A stretch of DNA of 64,000 bases from contig CAVSTF010000010.1 in assembly GCA_963730785.1 (NCBI GenBank), forward strand, positions 806,001-870,000. Direction: 5' to 3'. The translations under genes were made by a program, and so were the position numbers. How positions within the stretch are numbered: position 1 is the first letter of the stretch; every line of letters begins with the position of its first letter. The notes beneath the pieces were generated by a model that saw only the letters and a program-made list of their open reading frames with translations, ran no database searches and was not told the DNA's origin. The stretch is from Bog-473 sp963730785 (GTDB lineage: Bacteria; Actinomycetota; Acidimicrobiia; Acidimicrobiales; RAAP-2). This document shows, piece by piece, positions 18,640-28,200 of the stretch.

Positions 18640-20153
18640 GTGACGGCCCGACTCCGTGCCACGTGGGTACCTAGTGCGGCCCGTTCGTATCGCCGAGCGG
18701 GCGGTCCCTGGCAGGTGCCGACACTGGACGCACTGATCACGGCTCATGCCGGTGAGGTGGTCGACGGCGACACGAGCTGGGTCCGGCCGCCGTCGAAGAC
18801 CTGGTGGCGAAGGTGGCCGGTGGGCTCCGCCAAAGGGGCGTGCGCCGCGGTGAATCGGTGGCCTGGCAGGTGCCCAACAGCCTGGCGGCGTCTGTGCTGT
18901 CCCGGGCCTGCTGGCGCATCGGAGCCGTGGCGGCGCCGCTGCTCCATTCGTTCGGTCCGGCCGACATCAAGGGTGCCCTGGACCAGATCGACCCGGCGCT
19001 CGTCCTCGAGCTGCCCCTCGACGCGATCTCAGATCCTGATGCGCTGCTCGGTGCACTGGGTGGCCCGCCGGTTCAGAGCGCCGACTGTCCCGCCCAGCCG
19101 TCCGATGTGGCCGTGGTGTTGTTTACGTCCGGCTCAACCGGCACGCCCAAGGCGGTGCTGCACACGCACCGGGGCCTGAGCTGGAAGGCCACCCTGATGG
19201 CCCAGGTCCACGGGCTTGGGCCTAGTGACGCGGTCCTTATGCCGGCGCCGATGGCCCATATTTCTGGGCTCCTCAACGGAGTCCTCGTGCCCGGGGCGGC
19301 CGGCTTGCGGGCCGTCCTGGTCCGGAAGTTCGATGCCGAGCAGGCCCTGCACCTGGTGGCCCAGAACCGGATCAGCTTCCTGGCCGGTCCCCCGACCTTC
19401 TTCGTGGCCATGGGGACGGCGTTGGCGGACATGGGCGGGAGTGACGTGTCGTCGATCCGTCTCGTATCGAGCGGGGGCGCCTCGGTGACGCCGGCCTTCG
19501 TGGAGGAAACCGCTCGCATCTTCGATTGCCGGGTCAAGCGAACCTATGGGTCGACCGAGGCGCCCACGGTGACGACGTCCACCAACGACGATCCGTTTGA
19601 AAAGGCCCGGGACACCGATGGTCGGGCCGTGGGTTTGATTGAGCTGCAGGTGGTCGATCCAGAGTCGGGTGCGGTACTGGGGGTCGGCCAGAAGGGTGAG
19701 TTGTGGGTCCGGGGGCCCGAGATGTTCGCCGGCTATGCCAACGTCGAGCAGACAGCCTCGGTGATTGCCCCGGGCGGCTGGTTCAAGACGGGCGACCTGG
19801 CCACGGTCGACGACGAGGGCTGGCTGCGCATTGTGGGCCGGCTCAAGGACGTCATCATCCGGGGCGGAGAGAACATCTCGGCGTCCGAGGTGGAGGCAGC
19901 GCTGGAAGCGCACTCGACGATCCGTCAAGCCGTGGTGGTGGGTTACCCCGATCCCCTGATGGGCGAGCGGGTGGCCGCCTTTGTGGTGACCACGGCGCCG
20001 TTTGATGTGGAGGAGTGTCGCCGCTGGTTCGCCGAGCGGGGCATGGCCAAGTTCAAGACGCCCGAGCGAGTCATTCAACTCGATGAGCTGCCGCTGTTGG
20101 GCTCGGGCAAGCCAGACAGGGCAGGGCTGCAGCGAAGGGCGGCATCGGCGTGA
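18640..20153 (+). CDS. AMP-dependent acyl-CoA synthetase/ligase (one frameshift)
   Basis: About 504 residues if one missing base near 18790 (CGGGCC read as CGGCC) is restored. ANL-superfamily motifs are in order: VVLFTSGSTGTPKAVLHTH (P-loop), RTYGSTEAPTVT, GWFKTGDLATVDDEGWLRIV, RLKDVIIRGGENISASEVE and GSGKPDR with the catalytic Lys. It activates a carboxylic acid as acyl-AMP and then CoA thioester. GTG 18640 opens an N-terminus VTARLRATWVPSAARSY that continues into the shifted frame. It is the first gene of a plus-strand run with an exported protein and a P450, and is divergent from an ACAD, so it probably feeds that enzyme. The fatty or cyclic acid used is unknown. Confidence 0.87.
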
Positions 20154-20187
20154 GACTCTCCGGAGGGCCCTCCTGGGTCCGATTAGC

Positions 20188-20826
20188 GTGACGCCGGTGA
20201 AACTCCGCAAGCGGATCCCCGAACTCCTTTTGACCGTGATGACCGTGCTGGCGGCCGGCTTCGCCGTGCTGGCTGTGACGGAGAATCCGAACAGCGCCGA
20301 CGTCACCGTGCACAACGCCACGCAGCAGTCGTACACGTCCAACTCGTTCACCCTGGACCTGATCTTCACCGTGTCGTCCGGCAGTGGCAGCGGGGTGCTC
20401 AAGCAGGTGCGGCAGGTCAAGTACCGCTCCCCTGGCTACATGCTCGTCTCCCAGCTTTCGCCAACGGCCAAGGTCTACGGACGGATTGAACTGGGCACAA
20501 TCGGCACCGAACTCAAGAACTACGAGAGCGTGACCGGGGGCAAGATCGACTGGGTGCAACACGGTGCCGTGTTCACCCGCACGGAGCCGCTGACCGGGTA
20601 CATCGATCGCACCGAACCTCAGCAAGTGGCCAAGGGCGTCAAAGCCGTATCTGGCGTGGCCCACGAGACCGCCATCATCCGCAATGGCTACCTGATCTCA
20701 GTCGACGTCAAAGCCATCGTGCCCAACCAGACCGTCGCCGGGGGCCAGCAGGCGGCCGGCGCCAAGATCGGTGAGATCTACCAGCTGGTCCAGGTGAACG
20801 GCAGCCCAATCTCGAAGCTGGGCTAG
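20188..20826 (+). CDS. Exported or membrane-anchored protein of unknown function
   Basis: A 212-residue protein I do not recognise. A basic start (KLRKRIPE) precedes one hydrophobic segment (LLLTVMTVLAAGFAVLAV, residues about 12-29), suggesting a signal anchor or uncleaved signal. The extracytoplasmic part is Ser/Thr/Val-rich, with beta-strand-like repeats and no Cys pair, so a lipocalin- or LppX/LprG-like beta fold is possible but unproven. GTG 20188 (or 20197) is chosen because earlier in-frame codons lie inside the ligase gene. It is placed between an acyl-CoA ligase and a P450, which would suit a lipid-binding role; that is inference only. Confidence 0.65.
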   Translation: MTPVKLRKRIPELLLTVMTVLAAGFAVLAVTENPNSADVTVHNATQQSYTSNSFTLDLIFTVSSGSGSGVLKQVRQVKYRSPGYMLVSQLSPTAKVYGRIELGTIGTELKNYESVTGGKIDWVQHGAVFTRTEPLTGYIDRTEPQQVAKGVKAVSGVAHETAIIRNGYLISVDVKAIVPNQTVAGGQQAAGAKIGEIYQLVQVNGSPISKLG

Positions 20827-20836
20827 TCCCCTCTTG

Positions 20837-22012
20837 ATGATTCCGAGCGACGACGTCGACCTCTTCGCCGATGAGGCGCTGGCCGAGCCCTACGGGCACT
20901 ACCGGCGGCTTCGCGACCTGGGTCCAGTGGTCCGGCTCAGCGCGCACGACGTGTACGCCGTGACTCGATACACCGATGTGCGGGCAGTCCTCGACAACCC
21001 CGAGGTGTTCTGTTCGGGTCAAGGCGTCGGCTTCAACGACTTCATCAACACCATTGGGCAGGGCACCACGCTCATGAGTGACGGTGAGCAGCATCGCCGG
21101 CTCCGCAGCGTCATTTTGCCTCCCTTGACCCCGAAGGCCTTGGCGAAACTCAGGCCGGACGCACAGGCGCTGGCTGAACAGCTGGCGGACCAGCTGGTGG
21201 AACGAGGATCGTTCGATGCGGTGTCGGACTTGGCCGAGATCCTGCCGGCCACGTGGGTGCCCGAACTCCTCGGCTGGCCCGACGAAGCCCGGGGCCGACT
21301 GATCGAATGGGGCAGCGCAAATTTTGACGCCCTCGGGCCACCGAACGCCCGGTCCGATGCTGCGGGCCCCGGATTGCTTGAGATGGCGCGGTTTGCGACG
21401 CAGCTGGCACAGTCCGAGTTGCCTCCTCACTCGATGGCGGCCGGCATCCTCGATGCCGCTGCTCGTGGCGAGATCGAGCCGGCCCAGTGCCCATTGGCGA
21501 TCATCGACTACCTGGCCCCGTCCCTCGACACGACCATCAGCGCTTTGGGGAATGCCATCTGGCTCTTCGCCACGCACCCCGAACAGTGGCGATTGCTTCG
21601 CCAAGATCCCCAGCGGGTCAAGCACGCCTTCAACGAGGTCCTGCGCATGGAGACACCCATTAGCTCCTTCACCCGAGTCGTCACCCAGGGAGCCGACATC
21701 GACGGTACCGAGATCCCAGCCGGCTCGCGCCTGTTGATCAGCTACGCGTCGGCAAACCGGGACGAGCGGCAGTGGGTTGACGCGGACGTCTTCGACATCA
21801 CCCGTAACAGTGCCGGCCATGTCGCCTTTGGGTTCGGCGACCACGCGTGCGCCGGTATGGGTCTGGCCCGGCTGGAGGGAGCGGCCGTGCTCGAAGCCCT
21901 AGTCGAGCGGGTGGAGCGTTTCGACCTCACCGCACCGCCGGTTCGCAAACTGAACAATCTCATTCGATCCTTCGCGTCGCTCCCAACCGCGTTACGCCCG
22001 GCGGCGACATAA
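20837..22012 (+). CDS. Cytochrome P450
   Basis: A 391-residue soluble bacterial P450. The haem loop FGFGDHACAG places the Cys ligand near residue 338. The K-helix E-x-x-R is EVLR in AFNEVLRMETPIS. The I-helix reads DYLAPSLDTTISALG, where the usual A-G-x-D/E-T-T is replaced by A-P-S-L-D-T-T, so the oxygen-activating region departs from consensus. It hydroxylates a hydrophobic substrate with electrons from a ferredoxin; the nearest ferredoxin gene is at 37974. ATG 20837 is preferred to a TTG one codon earlier. It ends the ligase-exported protein-P450 run and converges with the PPOX-fold gene. Confidence 0.92.
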   Translation: MIPSDDVDLFADEALAEPYGHYRRLRDLGPVVRLSAHDVYAVTRYTDVRAVLDNPEVFCSGQGVGFNDFINTIGQGTTLMSDGEQHRRLRSVILPPLTPKALAKLRPDAQALAEQLADQLVERGSFDAVSDLAEILPATWVPELLGWPDEARGRLIEWGSANFDALGPPNARSDAAGPGLLEMARFATQLAQSELPPHSMAAGILDAAARGEIEPAQCPLAIIDYLAPSLDTTISALGNAIWLFATHPEQWRLLRQDPQRVKHAFNEVLRMETPISSFTRVVTQGADIDGTEIPAGSRLLISYASANRDERQWVDADVFDITRNSAGHVAFGFGDHACAGMGLARLEGAAVLEALVERVERFDLTAPPVRKLNNLIRSFASLPTALRPAAT

Positions 22013-22024
22013 CTCAGACCCAGG

Positions 22025-22516
22025 TCAGACCCCAGCGTTGGCTTGCCGGTCTAGCTGCGTCAAGAACTCGGGTATCCGACCGGTGCTGAAGTCGTAGACC
22101 CGGGCCCAGTGTGGCGTAATGGCGACACGAACCATCTCCTTGTGGACCCGGCGAACTTCGGCTTCGAACTGGGCCAGGGTGGCCTCGTCCATGGTTTTGG
22201 CCGAGGCCTGGAGGTACTCGTCAGGCACGCCATGGACCAGTTCAGTGGTCACCGTGCCGCGGACCGACAGCATTTGGGGTGCCGGATCTAACCGGTCCAC
22301 CGTGAACGACACCTGGCGATTGACCTCAAGGGCACTGGCTTTCGGCGACCTGGGCGACGTGCAGACGACAATCGCCGTTCCATTCCAGATGAAGCCGATC
22401 GGGACCCCGCGCGGATGGCCGTCCAACCCGTTGTAGCCCAGGTGTCCGATGGGGCCACTGAGGAGGTCCTGGGCCAGTGGATCGTTGAATGCCGCGGCGA
22501 TGTCCTTGGATTCCAT
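22025..22516 (-). CDS. Pyridoxamine 5'-phosphate oxidase-fold flavin/F420-binding protein
   Basis: A 163-residue split-barrel protein. GPIGHLGYNGLDGHPRGVPI followed by FIWNGTAIVVCTS and VSFTVDRLDP is the pattern of actinobacterial PPOX-class proteins that bind FMN or F420 and act in redox or nitroreductase-type reactions. ATG 22516 has GAGGGGGA about 4 bp upstream, a strong ribosome binding site that decides the start. It is single-gene, convergent with the P450, and downstream of the ACAD ending at 22565, with a CCCATA-GGGG-TATGGG inverted repeat between. The substrate is unknown. Confidence 0.75.
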   Translation of the reverse strand: MESKDIAAAFNDPLAQDLLSGPIGHLGYNGLDGHPRGVPIGFIWNGTAIVVCTSPRSPKASALEVNRQVSFTVDRLDPAPQMLSVRGTVTTELVHGVPDEYLQASAKTMDEATLAQFEAEVRRVHKEMVRVAITPHWARVYDFSTGRIPEFLTQLDRQANAGV

Positions 22517-22536
22517 ATGTCCCCCTCTACCCAATT

Positions 22537-22552
22537 CCCATAGGGGTATGGG
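22537..22552. repeat. Short inverted repeat upstream of the PPOX-fold gene
   Basis: CCCATA-gggg-TATGGG is a perfect 6-bp dyad with a 4-bp spacer, between the ACAD stop (22565) and the PPOX start (22516). It could be an operator or a weak hairpin; there is no T-tract for a terminator. Confidence 0.3.
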
Positions 22553-22564
22553 TCACGCCGGTTG

Positions 22565-23726
22565 CTAGCTGATCGAGTGGTCGGTGGTCAGGCGGTCGCG
22601 CAGAATGGCGGCGATCCGATCCCGATGGAAGCCGGCATCGCCGAAACTCACCTGATCAAGTTGGGCCCGCTTCACGTAGAGGTGCATGTCGTGCTCCCAG
22701 GTGAAACCGATGCCGCCGTGGGCCTGCAGCCCGGCGCCCATGACCCGGCGAGAGGCGTCCGAACACCAGGACTTCGCCATGCTGGCGGCCAGGGACCGCT
22801 CGCTGTCGTCGTTGGCGGCACACCAGGCTGAGTAATAGGCGGTGGAGCGCATGCCTTCCACGTCCACCAAGGCGTCGGCCAACTTGTGCTTGACGGCCTG
22901 GAAGGAGCCGATGGGCTTACCGAACTGGACCCGGTCCTTGGTATAGGCCACGGTCATGGCGAGGACCTCGTCGGCTGCACCCAGCATCTCGGCGCTGGCT
23001 GCGGTGGCGCAACGATCCAGGAGCAGCGCGGCTGCCTCGGCACCCCCGATTCGGATGGCCGGGGTGGCACCGAACTTGAGGAGGCCGATCTCGCGGGTGC
23101 GGTCCATGGCTGAAAGCGGCTCCGGCCGACCGGTCTCCGCCAGGTCGACGGCAAAGACATCGGTTGGGGTGAGCACGATGGCCACGTCGGCCGAGGGGGC
23201 GTACACGGTCGGGCCGGCCGAACCAGTCAGGGTGACGCCGTCGCCGGCTGTGGTCACCGTGAGGGCTTGGGCATCTGGGCACAAAGGCCACACAGCCGAC
23301 CGCGTCACCGGCCGACAGGATCTCCCGCCACTTCTCGGTGGTGCTGTGCTGGCGGGCGTCGGGGTGACTGAGGGCGCCGATGGTCAGGATGCTTGAGAGG
23401 AAGGGAGCAGCCACCAGTCGGCGACCGATCTGTTCGCACAGGACGGCCACTTCGACCATGCCCATGCCGAGACCACCCTCGTCTTCGGGCAGTTCAAGAG
23501 CCAGCCATCCCTGCTCGGCCATGCCCGACCAGACGGCACGGTCGAAGCCACTGGGAGCGTCGCCTGCTCCTGGCGTTTCGGCTTCAGCGCCGGCTCCGGC
23601 CAGGGTGCCCACAATGACGCCTTCGCCCACTCGGGCCCGCCGGGCGTCATGGTCGGCATAACGATCGAGAAAGGTGGCCGCCGCATCACGCAGGGCTTCC
23701 TGGTCGCCAGAAAGGTCGAAGTCCAC
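22565..23726 (-). CDS. Acyl-CoA dehydrogenase, 'GGIGFTWEHD'-type subunit (one frameshift)
   Basis: About 386 residues after removing one extra C near 23285. The N-terminus is VDFDLSGDQEALRDAAATFL. YTKDRVQFGKPIGSFQAVKH and QAHGGIGFTWEHDMHLYVKR mark the ACAD class that in mycobacteria forms alpha2beta2 heterotetramers with a second ACAD (FadE28-FadE29 type) acting on steroid side-chain CoA esters. The partner is probably the divergent ACAD at 23799. The start is uncertain: GTG 23726 (chosen, leaves room for the promoter) or ATG 23786. A TGAC-N6-GTCA palindrome lies between the two genes. Confidence 0.85.
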
Positions 23727-23750
23727 GGCGGCGAAGTCTACGAGGTTCGC

Positions 23751-23764
23751 TGACACGGGCGTCA
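23751..23764. promoter_or_regulatory. TGAC-N6-GTCA operator (site 4)
   Basis: TGACACGGGCGTCA lies between the divergent ACAD genes. Its right half lies at the -35 position relative to CATGCT (23784-23789), a weak -10 ending 9 bp before the ATG at 23799. Confidence 0.6.
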
Positions 23765-23798
23765 CCCATTCGGGCGGCTGTGCCATGCTGGTCGACCC

Positions 23799-24977
23799 AT
23801 GGATCTGCGCACCACGGCGGAACAGGAAGCCCTGCGGACGGAGTTCCGTCACTGGCTGATGGAGCACCTGCCCTGGCCCTATGGCGAGGGTCTCCCGCCT
23901 CGATTCGACGACCTGGCCGAGACGGTGTCCTTCGGCCGGAAATGGCAGGCCTCGCTGGCCGCCGACCATTGGGTGGGTGTGACCTGGCCCACCGAACTGG
24001 GCGGACGCGGTGCGGGACCGCTGGAGAATTACGTCGTCATTGAGGAGCTGGCTCGAGCCCGAGCTCCCGAGCTGGTGGGTCGGATCGGGATCAACCTGGT
24101 TGGGCCGACGCTGCTCACTCACGGCACCGAGGAGCAGCGCCTCACCTACCTGCCCCACATCCTGTCGGCGGAAAATCTCTGGTGTCAGCTTTTCAGTGAG
24201 CCCGACGCCGGCAGCGACCTGGCCTCGCTCACCACCAAGGCGGTGCCGGTCGAAGGCGGCTACCTCGTCACCGGCCGCAAGGTCTGGACCTCCTACGCCC
24301 AGTTCGCTGACTGGGGCCTGTGCTTGGCCCGCTCCGATCCCAACGCGCCCAAGCGCCAGATGGGTATCACAGCCTTGATCATCGACATGCACGCCGAGGG
24401 CGTGGCCGTGCACCCGCTGGTCCAATCGACTGGTGAGGCCGAGTTCAATGAGGTCGAGCTCAACGAGGTCTTCGTACCAGACGACCGGCGGGTGGGCGCC
24501 GAAGGGAACGGATGGACCGTGGCCAACTCCACACTGACCCACGAGCGCGGCATCAATCCCCGCCAGCTGGTCATCCACACCCAGCTGATTGAAGAACTAC
24601 TCAAGCTGGCTGAGGCGAATGGGAGCTTCGACAACTGGCGCCTCCGTCAACAACTGGCCCAGGCCGCCACCGAGGTCCGGCTCTTTCAAATCCACAACTG
24701 GCGCTCACTGACCCGCCTCTCGAAGGGCGAAGCGCCCGGGCCCGAGGGCAGTGCACTGAAGCTCTACTGGAGCGAGATGTCCAAGCGACTCCACCAGACG
24801 GCGATGGACGTGCTGGGCACCGCCTCCCCGCTCTGGCAGAACGCCGAGGGGAACCCGGCTGATGGGGCCTGGCAGCGCTCATGGCTGTACTACCAAGCGT
24901 CTTCTATCTTCGCCGGCACCAACGAGATCCAACGCACTCTGGTCGGCGAGCGGGTCCTTGGGCTCCCCCGAGACTGA
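23799..24977 (+). CDS. Acyl-CoA dehydrogenase
   Basis: An intact 392-residue ACAD. MDLRTTAEQEALRTEFRHWL starts the helical N-domain. LWCQLFSEPDAGSDLASL is the signature (near 128), GRKVWTSYAQFADWGLCLAR follows, and IFAGTNEIQRTLVGERVLGL is the C-terminal FAD segment. It is close in sequence to the ACAD at 17435. It is divergent from the GGIGFTWEHD-type ACAD and shares the operator at 23751, so the two may form one heteromeric enzyme. It leads an operon with enoyl-CoA hydratase and CoA transferase: dehydrogenation then hydration of the same CoA ester. ATG directly follows a -10-like CATGCT, so the message may be leaderless. Confidence 0.92.
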   Translation: MDLRTTAEQEALRTEFRHWLMEHLPWPYGEGLPPRFDDLAETVSFGRKWQASLAADHWVGVTWPTELGGRGAGPLENYVVIEELARARAPELVGRIGINLVGPTLLTHGTEEQRLTYLPHILSAENLWCQLFSEPDAGSDLASLTTKAVPVEGGYLVTGRKVWTSYAQFADWGLCLARSDPNAPKRQMGITALIIDMHAEGVAVHPLVQSTGEAEFNEVELNEVFVPDDRRVGAEGNGWTVANSTLTHERGINPRQLVIHTQLIEELLKLAEANGSFDNWRLRQQLAQAATEVRLFQIHNWRSLTRLSKGEAPGPEGSALKLYWSEMSKRLHQTAMDVLGTASPLWQNAEGNPADGAWQRSWLYYQASSIFAGTNEIQRTLVGERVLGLPRD

Positions 24978-25021
24978 GAGCGTCCAACCACACCATGACC
25001 GCAGGCGAGAGGATGGACGGC

Positions 25022-25867
25022 ATGTCCGCCGAATTCACAACAATTCTGTACGAGGTCAAGGGTCCGGTCGCCACGGTGACCATGAACCGACCCGACATGG
25101 CCAACGCGCAGGACAGCACACTCATTGACGAGTTGGATGCTGCCTTCGACCTGGCCGATGCCGATGATGACATTCGCGTCGTCATATTGGCCGGGGCCGG
25201 CAAGCACTTCTCGTCGGGACACGATCTCAAGGCCATCGTCGGTGACGGCGAGAAGGACCACTGGATGCAGATGCGTGAGACGCCCGAAGGCAAGTTCCAC
25301 CACGAGAAGACGATGTACTACGAGCGCTGCATGCGGATTCATGACTTCCGTAAGCCCACCATTGCCGCCGTCCAGGGCAGTTGCGTCGCTGCCGGCCTGA
25401 TGCTGGCGGCCATGTGCGACCTCATTGTGGCGGCCGACGATGCCGTCTTCTCCAACCCGGTATTGCGCCTTTCGGGCGCCGGGGTCGAGCTGCTGGTCGA
25501 GCCCTGGGAGATCGGCATCCGCAAGGCCAAGGAGTTCTTGCTGATGGGCGACAAGATCGACGCCCAAGAAGCGTGGCGATTGGGTCTGGTCAACCGAGTG
25601 GTGCCCAGGGATGAATTGATGGAACGCACGCACGAGATGGCTGATCGCATCTCCCTGGTGCCCCCGGTGACGGCACAGACGGTCAAGGACTCCATCAACC
25701 ACACGGCCGACTTGATGGGCAAGCGGGATGCGTTGAAATACCACTTCATGGCGCATCACTGGGTCCACAACACCTCGACCGCACTGAACGCCTTATCGGC
25801 TCGTAAGGCCAAGGGTTCCATGAAGGAAGTCTTCGCCGAACGCGATCAGGGACAACCCGCCACATGA
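25022..25867 (+). CDS. Enoyl-CoA hydratase/isomerase (crotonase) family protein
   Basis: A 281-residue crotonase. VATVTMNRPDMANAQDS near residue 15, the oxyanion loop HFSSGHDLKAI (near 65) and the second oxyanion segment SCVAAGLMLAAMCDLIVAAD (near 120) are present. It adds water to 2-enoyl-CoA esters or a related reaction. ATG 25022 has AGAGGA at 8 bp; ATG 25013 and 24995 are possible earlier starts. The stop overlaps the CoA transferase ATG. It sits between an ACAD and a class III CoA transferase, which fits a short beta-oxidation-like module. Substrate chain length is not predictable. Confidence 0.9.
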   Translation: MSAEFTTILYEVKGPVATVTMNRPDMANAQDSTLIDELDAAFDLADADDDIRVVILAGAGKHFSSGHDLKAIVGDGEKDHWMQMRETPEGKFHHEKTMYYERCMRIHDFRKPTIAAVQGSCVAAGLMLAAMCDLIVAADDAVFSNPVLRLSGAGVELLVEPWEIGIRKAKEFLLMGDKIDAQEAWRLGLVNRVVPRDELMERTHEMADRISLVPPVTAQTVKDSINHTADLMGKRDALKYHFMAHHWVHNTSTALNALSARKAKGSMKEVFAERDQGQPAT

Positions 25868-27075
25868 GCGGACCACTCTCCGGCGTCCGGGTCATCGACG
25901 TCGGCACCAGAATTTCCGCTCCGTTCTGTGCCGGCCTCCTGGGCGAACTGGGTGCCGACGTCATCAAGGTGGAGCTGCCCGGTGAAGGCGACTTCATGCG
26001 CACCATGGGGCCCTTCGTCCCGGTCGAAGACGGCCCGGACTACTCACTCTCCTGGTCCGTGGAGGGTCGCGGTCGGCGGGGAGTGACCTGCGACCTCCGT
26101 CACCCCGAAGGCAAGGAACTCTTCAAACGACTGACCGCCAAGGCCGACGTGATCTGCGAGAACTTCCGCCCCGGCACCATGGAGAAGTGGGGACTGGGTC
26201 CCGCTGATTTAGCCGCCGAACTCGTCTACGTCCGTATCAGCGTCTTTGGTCAGTCAGGTCCGTATTCACCCCGACCCGGTCTGGACCGCTTGGGCATCGC
26301 CTTCGGTGGTCTTCTCCACCTGACCGGTGACTCCGATCGTCCGCCGGTCCGACCCGGCGTCACCGTGTCGGACTACCTGACCGGCGTCTTCGCCGCCTTC
26401 GCCGCCGTCTCGGCGCTATACGGGCGAGACAGGGCCGACTCCGAAGAGGATGGCACCGGCGAGGTCATCGACGCTCCGCTGTACGGCTCCATCCTTCGCA
26501 TACTGGAATGGACTCTGGCCGGCTACGACCGACTGGGGATTGTGCGCCAACGAGAGGGGAACCGTCTCGGCCACTCGGCTCCACTCGACAACTACCCCAC
26601 CGCCGATGGCTTCTTCATCTGCATTGTGGCCGGTTCCGATGCCAACTTCTCCCGGCTGTGCTCGGCCATGGACCAGCCGGAACTGGCTAAGGATCCTCGT
26701 TTCGCCACTCTGGCCGAGCGAGCATCCCGGGGCGACGAAATCAACGGCATGGTCGCCGACTGGACCCGCACCCTCACGGCGGACGAGATCACCGAACGCT
26801 GCGTGGCCGAGGATGTACCCGTCGGCACCGCCTATTCAGCGGCCGACATCTTCAACGACCCGCACATGATCGCCCGAGGCGATCTGGTCTCCATTGACGA
26901 CCCGGTCATTGGGCCCGTTCGCCAGCAGGCGCCATTCCCCCGGCTTGCACGTCAACCCACGCCCGTCCCGGTGGGTGCTCCCCGCTTGGGCGAGCACAAC
27001 CGGGAGGTCTGGTGCGACCTCGTCGGACTCAGTGAGGATGAGCTGGCTGATCTGGTCGAGCGAGGCGTGATTTAG
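25864..27075 (+). CDS. Class III (CaiB/BaiF) CoA transferase
   Basis: A 403-residue family III CoA transferase, which moves CoA between carboxylic acids through an aspartyl-CoA intermediate. GVRVIDVGTRISAPFCAGLL is the N-terminus, ELGADVIKVELPGEGDFMR the next block, and PGLDRLGIAFGGLLHLTG contains the candidate nucleophilic Asp. HSAPLDNYPTADGFFICIV lies in the C-terminal half. ATG overlaps the hydratase stop (ATGA), so they are coupled. It probably activates the substrate for, or recycles CoA within, the ACAD-hydratase module. It converges with the DUF4232 lipoprotein gene. Confidence 0.92.
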   Translation: MSGPLSGVRVIDVGTRISAPFCAGLLGELGADVIKVELPGEGDFMRTMGPFVPVEDGPDYSLSWSVEGRGRRGVTCDLRHPEGKELFKRLTAKADVICENFRPGTMEKWGLGPADLAAELVYVRISVFGQSGPYSPRPGLDRLGIAFGGLLHLTGDSDRPPVRPGVTVSDYLTGVFAAFAAVSALYGRDRADSEEDGTGEVIDAPLYGSILRILEWTLAGYDRLGIVRQREGNRLGHSAPLDNYPTADGFFICIVAGSDANFSRLCSAMDQPELAKDPRFATLAERASRGDEINGMVADWTRTLTADEITERCVAEDVPVGTAYSAADIFNDPHMIARGDLVSIDDPVIGPVRQQAPFPRLARQPTPVPVGAPRLGEHNREVWCDLVGLSEDELADLVERGVI

Positions 27076-27082
27076 TTCTCAC

Positions 27083-28168
27083 CTAGCTCTCGCTGCCGGT
27101 AGATCCGGTCACGACTGGGTGCACTTGGAGTGGGCTGCACCCCGGAAGCGATGTGTTGAGCGTCACCGTATGTGACTCACCGGGCGGGGTGACCTCCAAT
27201 GGGGATTCGGTCGGGCAACTGGTGGCGTTGCCAACTGGCGCATCGGTCCCTTCGACGAGGGACGACGCCGTCGATCTCGGCGGCAGATTCACCGACGGGA
27301 CGTTGGTCCCAAGGATGCCTCCGAGGTACCCATTGGGCGTATCGCCCACCGTCGAGGTCACGCCATTCGCATTGACGGTGACCGAGGGATATCCGTACAG
27401 AGCGCAGGTCGTAGGCCCTGCATTTTCAAAAAGGATCGCAACGCCAACATGACCGAGACCAGCATTCCCCTGACCTGCCGTCACGGTGAGCATGTTGCAG
27501 GTCGAATACGGGCCAGGCCCGGCATTCGAAGAATCGGGAGCGGCGACGGGAGCCACAAAGGAATCTTCGAAGTTGGCCGTACTGGCCGAACTGCACACGT
27601 AGACGCCCGTAATGGGAATCAGATCCGACGAAAACGATCCCGGAGGATAGATCCGCGCATACGTCGCGTTGGCGCTGCCGCCGCAGGGCGAGATACCGGA
27701 ATCGGTGACCGCCACCGGAGCGACGGCAGTCCCCTGTGGCTTGAGGGTCACTGCCGTTGGGGTTTCGTTGCCCTCACGTGACGTAACCGAACCAATGATT
27801 GTCTTGTTGGCGTCGAGAAACGACACACCGGGATAGCCGTAGAGGGTGCATGACGTGGATCCGGTATTGAAAAAATTCAGGGCGAAGTACGTGTGCCCTG
27901 CCGCACCGTCAGGTGATCCGAAGGTAACCGTCAGATTATTGAAAGCACATTGGTTTCCAGCAGTCTTGGTGGTGCCTGTCGTTGAGGTGGCACTGGACGA
28001 CGTCGTCGTGGTCGAACTCGTGCTTCCTTGACTCGTGGTCGTGGAGGCGCTCGATTGGCTCGGAGTACTCGAGCACGCGGCGAGGGCAAGTCCAGCCATG
28101 ACCAGGCCAATGGTAAGAATGCTTCGAACCTTCGCCGTGCGGTCGTTCCTCTTCTTGGATCCATCCAT
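27083..28168 (-). CDS. Lipoprotein with two DUF4232 domains
   Basis: A 361-residue putative lipoprotein. A basic N-terminus and hydrophobic stretch end in the lipobox LAAC (Cys at about residue 32). A Ser/Thr linker of about 40 residues follows. Then come two DUF4232-type beta domains, each opening with a C-x-x-LTVT-like strand (CAFNNLTVTFGSPDGAAGH; CNMLTVTAGQGNAGLGH) and containing CTLYGYPGVSF or CALYGYPSVTV. DUF4232 occurs in actinobacterial surface lipoproteins of unknown function. ATG 28168 is chosen because the signal sequence starts there; a longer frame upstream lacks signal features. Codon use is less GC-extreme than in neighbours. It probably stands alone. Confidence 0.82.
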   Translation of the reverse strand: MDGSKKRNDRTAKVRSILTIGLVMAGLALAACSSTPSQSSASTTTSQGSTSSTTTTSSSATSTTGTTKTAGNQCAFNNLTVTFGSPDGAAGHTYFALNFFNTGSTSCTLYGYPGVSFLDANKTIIGSVTSREGNETPTAVTLKPQGTAVAPVAVTDSGISPCGGSANATYARIYPPGSFSSDLIPITGVYVCSSASTANFEDSFVAPVAAPDSSNAGPGPYSTCNMLTVTAGQGNAGLGHVGVAILFENAGPTTCALYGYPSVTVNANGVTSTVGDTPNGYLGGILGTNVPSVNLPPRSTASSLVEGTDAPVGNATSCPTESPLEVTPPGESHTVTLNTSLPGCSPLQVHPVVTGSTGSES

Positions 28169-28200
28169 GTACCCATCATGGACCACCCGGTGTCGTGGTC

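Noticed and set aside
19134..20420. 428-codon minus-strand frame over the acyl-CoA ligase
   Set aside because: Antisense shadow with biased composition; the plus-strand ligase motifs are complete.
20708..21844. Minus-strand frame of about 378 codons opposite the P450
   Set aside because: No recognisable domain and no start context; the P450 haem loop and K-helix prove the plus strand.
22917..24578. 553-codon minus-strand frame spanning two ACAD genes
   Set aside because: Only the part encoding the minus-strand ACAD N-terminus is real; the segment opposite 23799-24578 is antisense to an intact ACAD.
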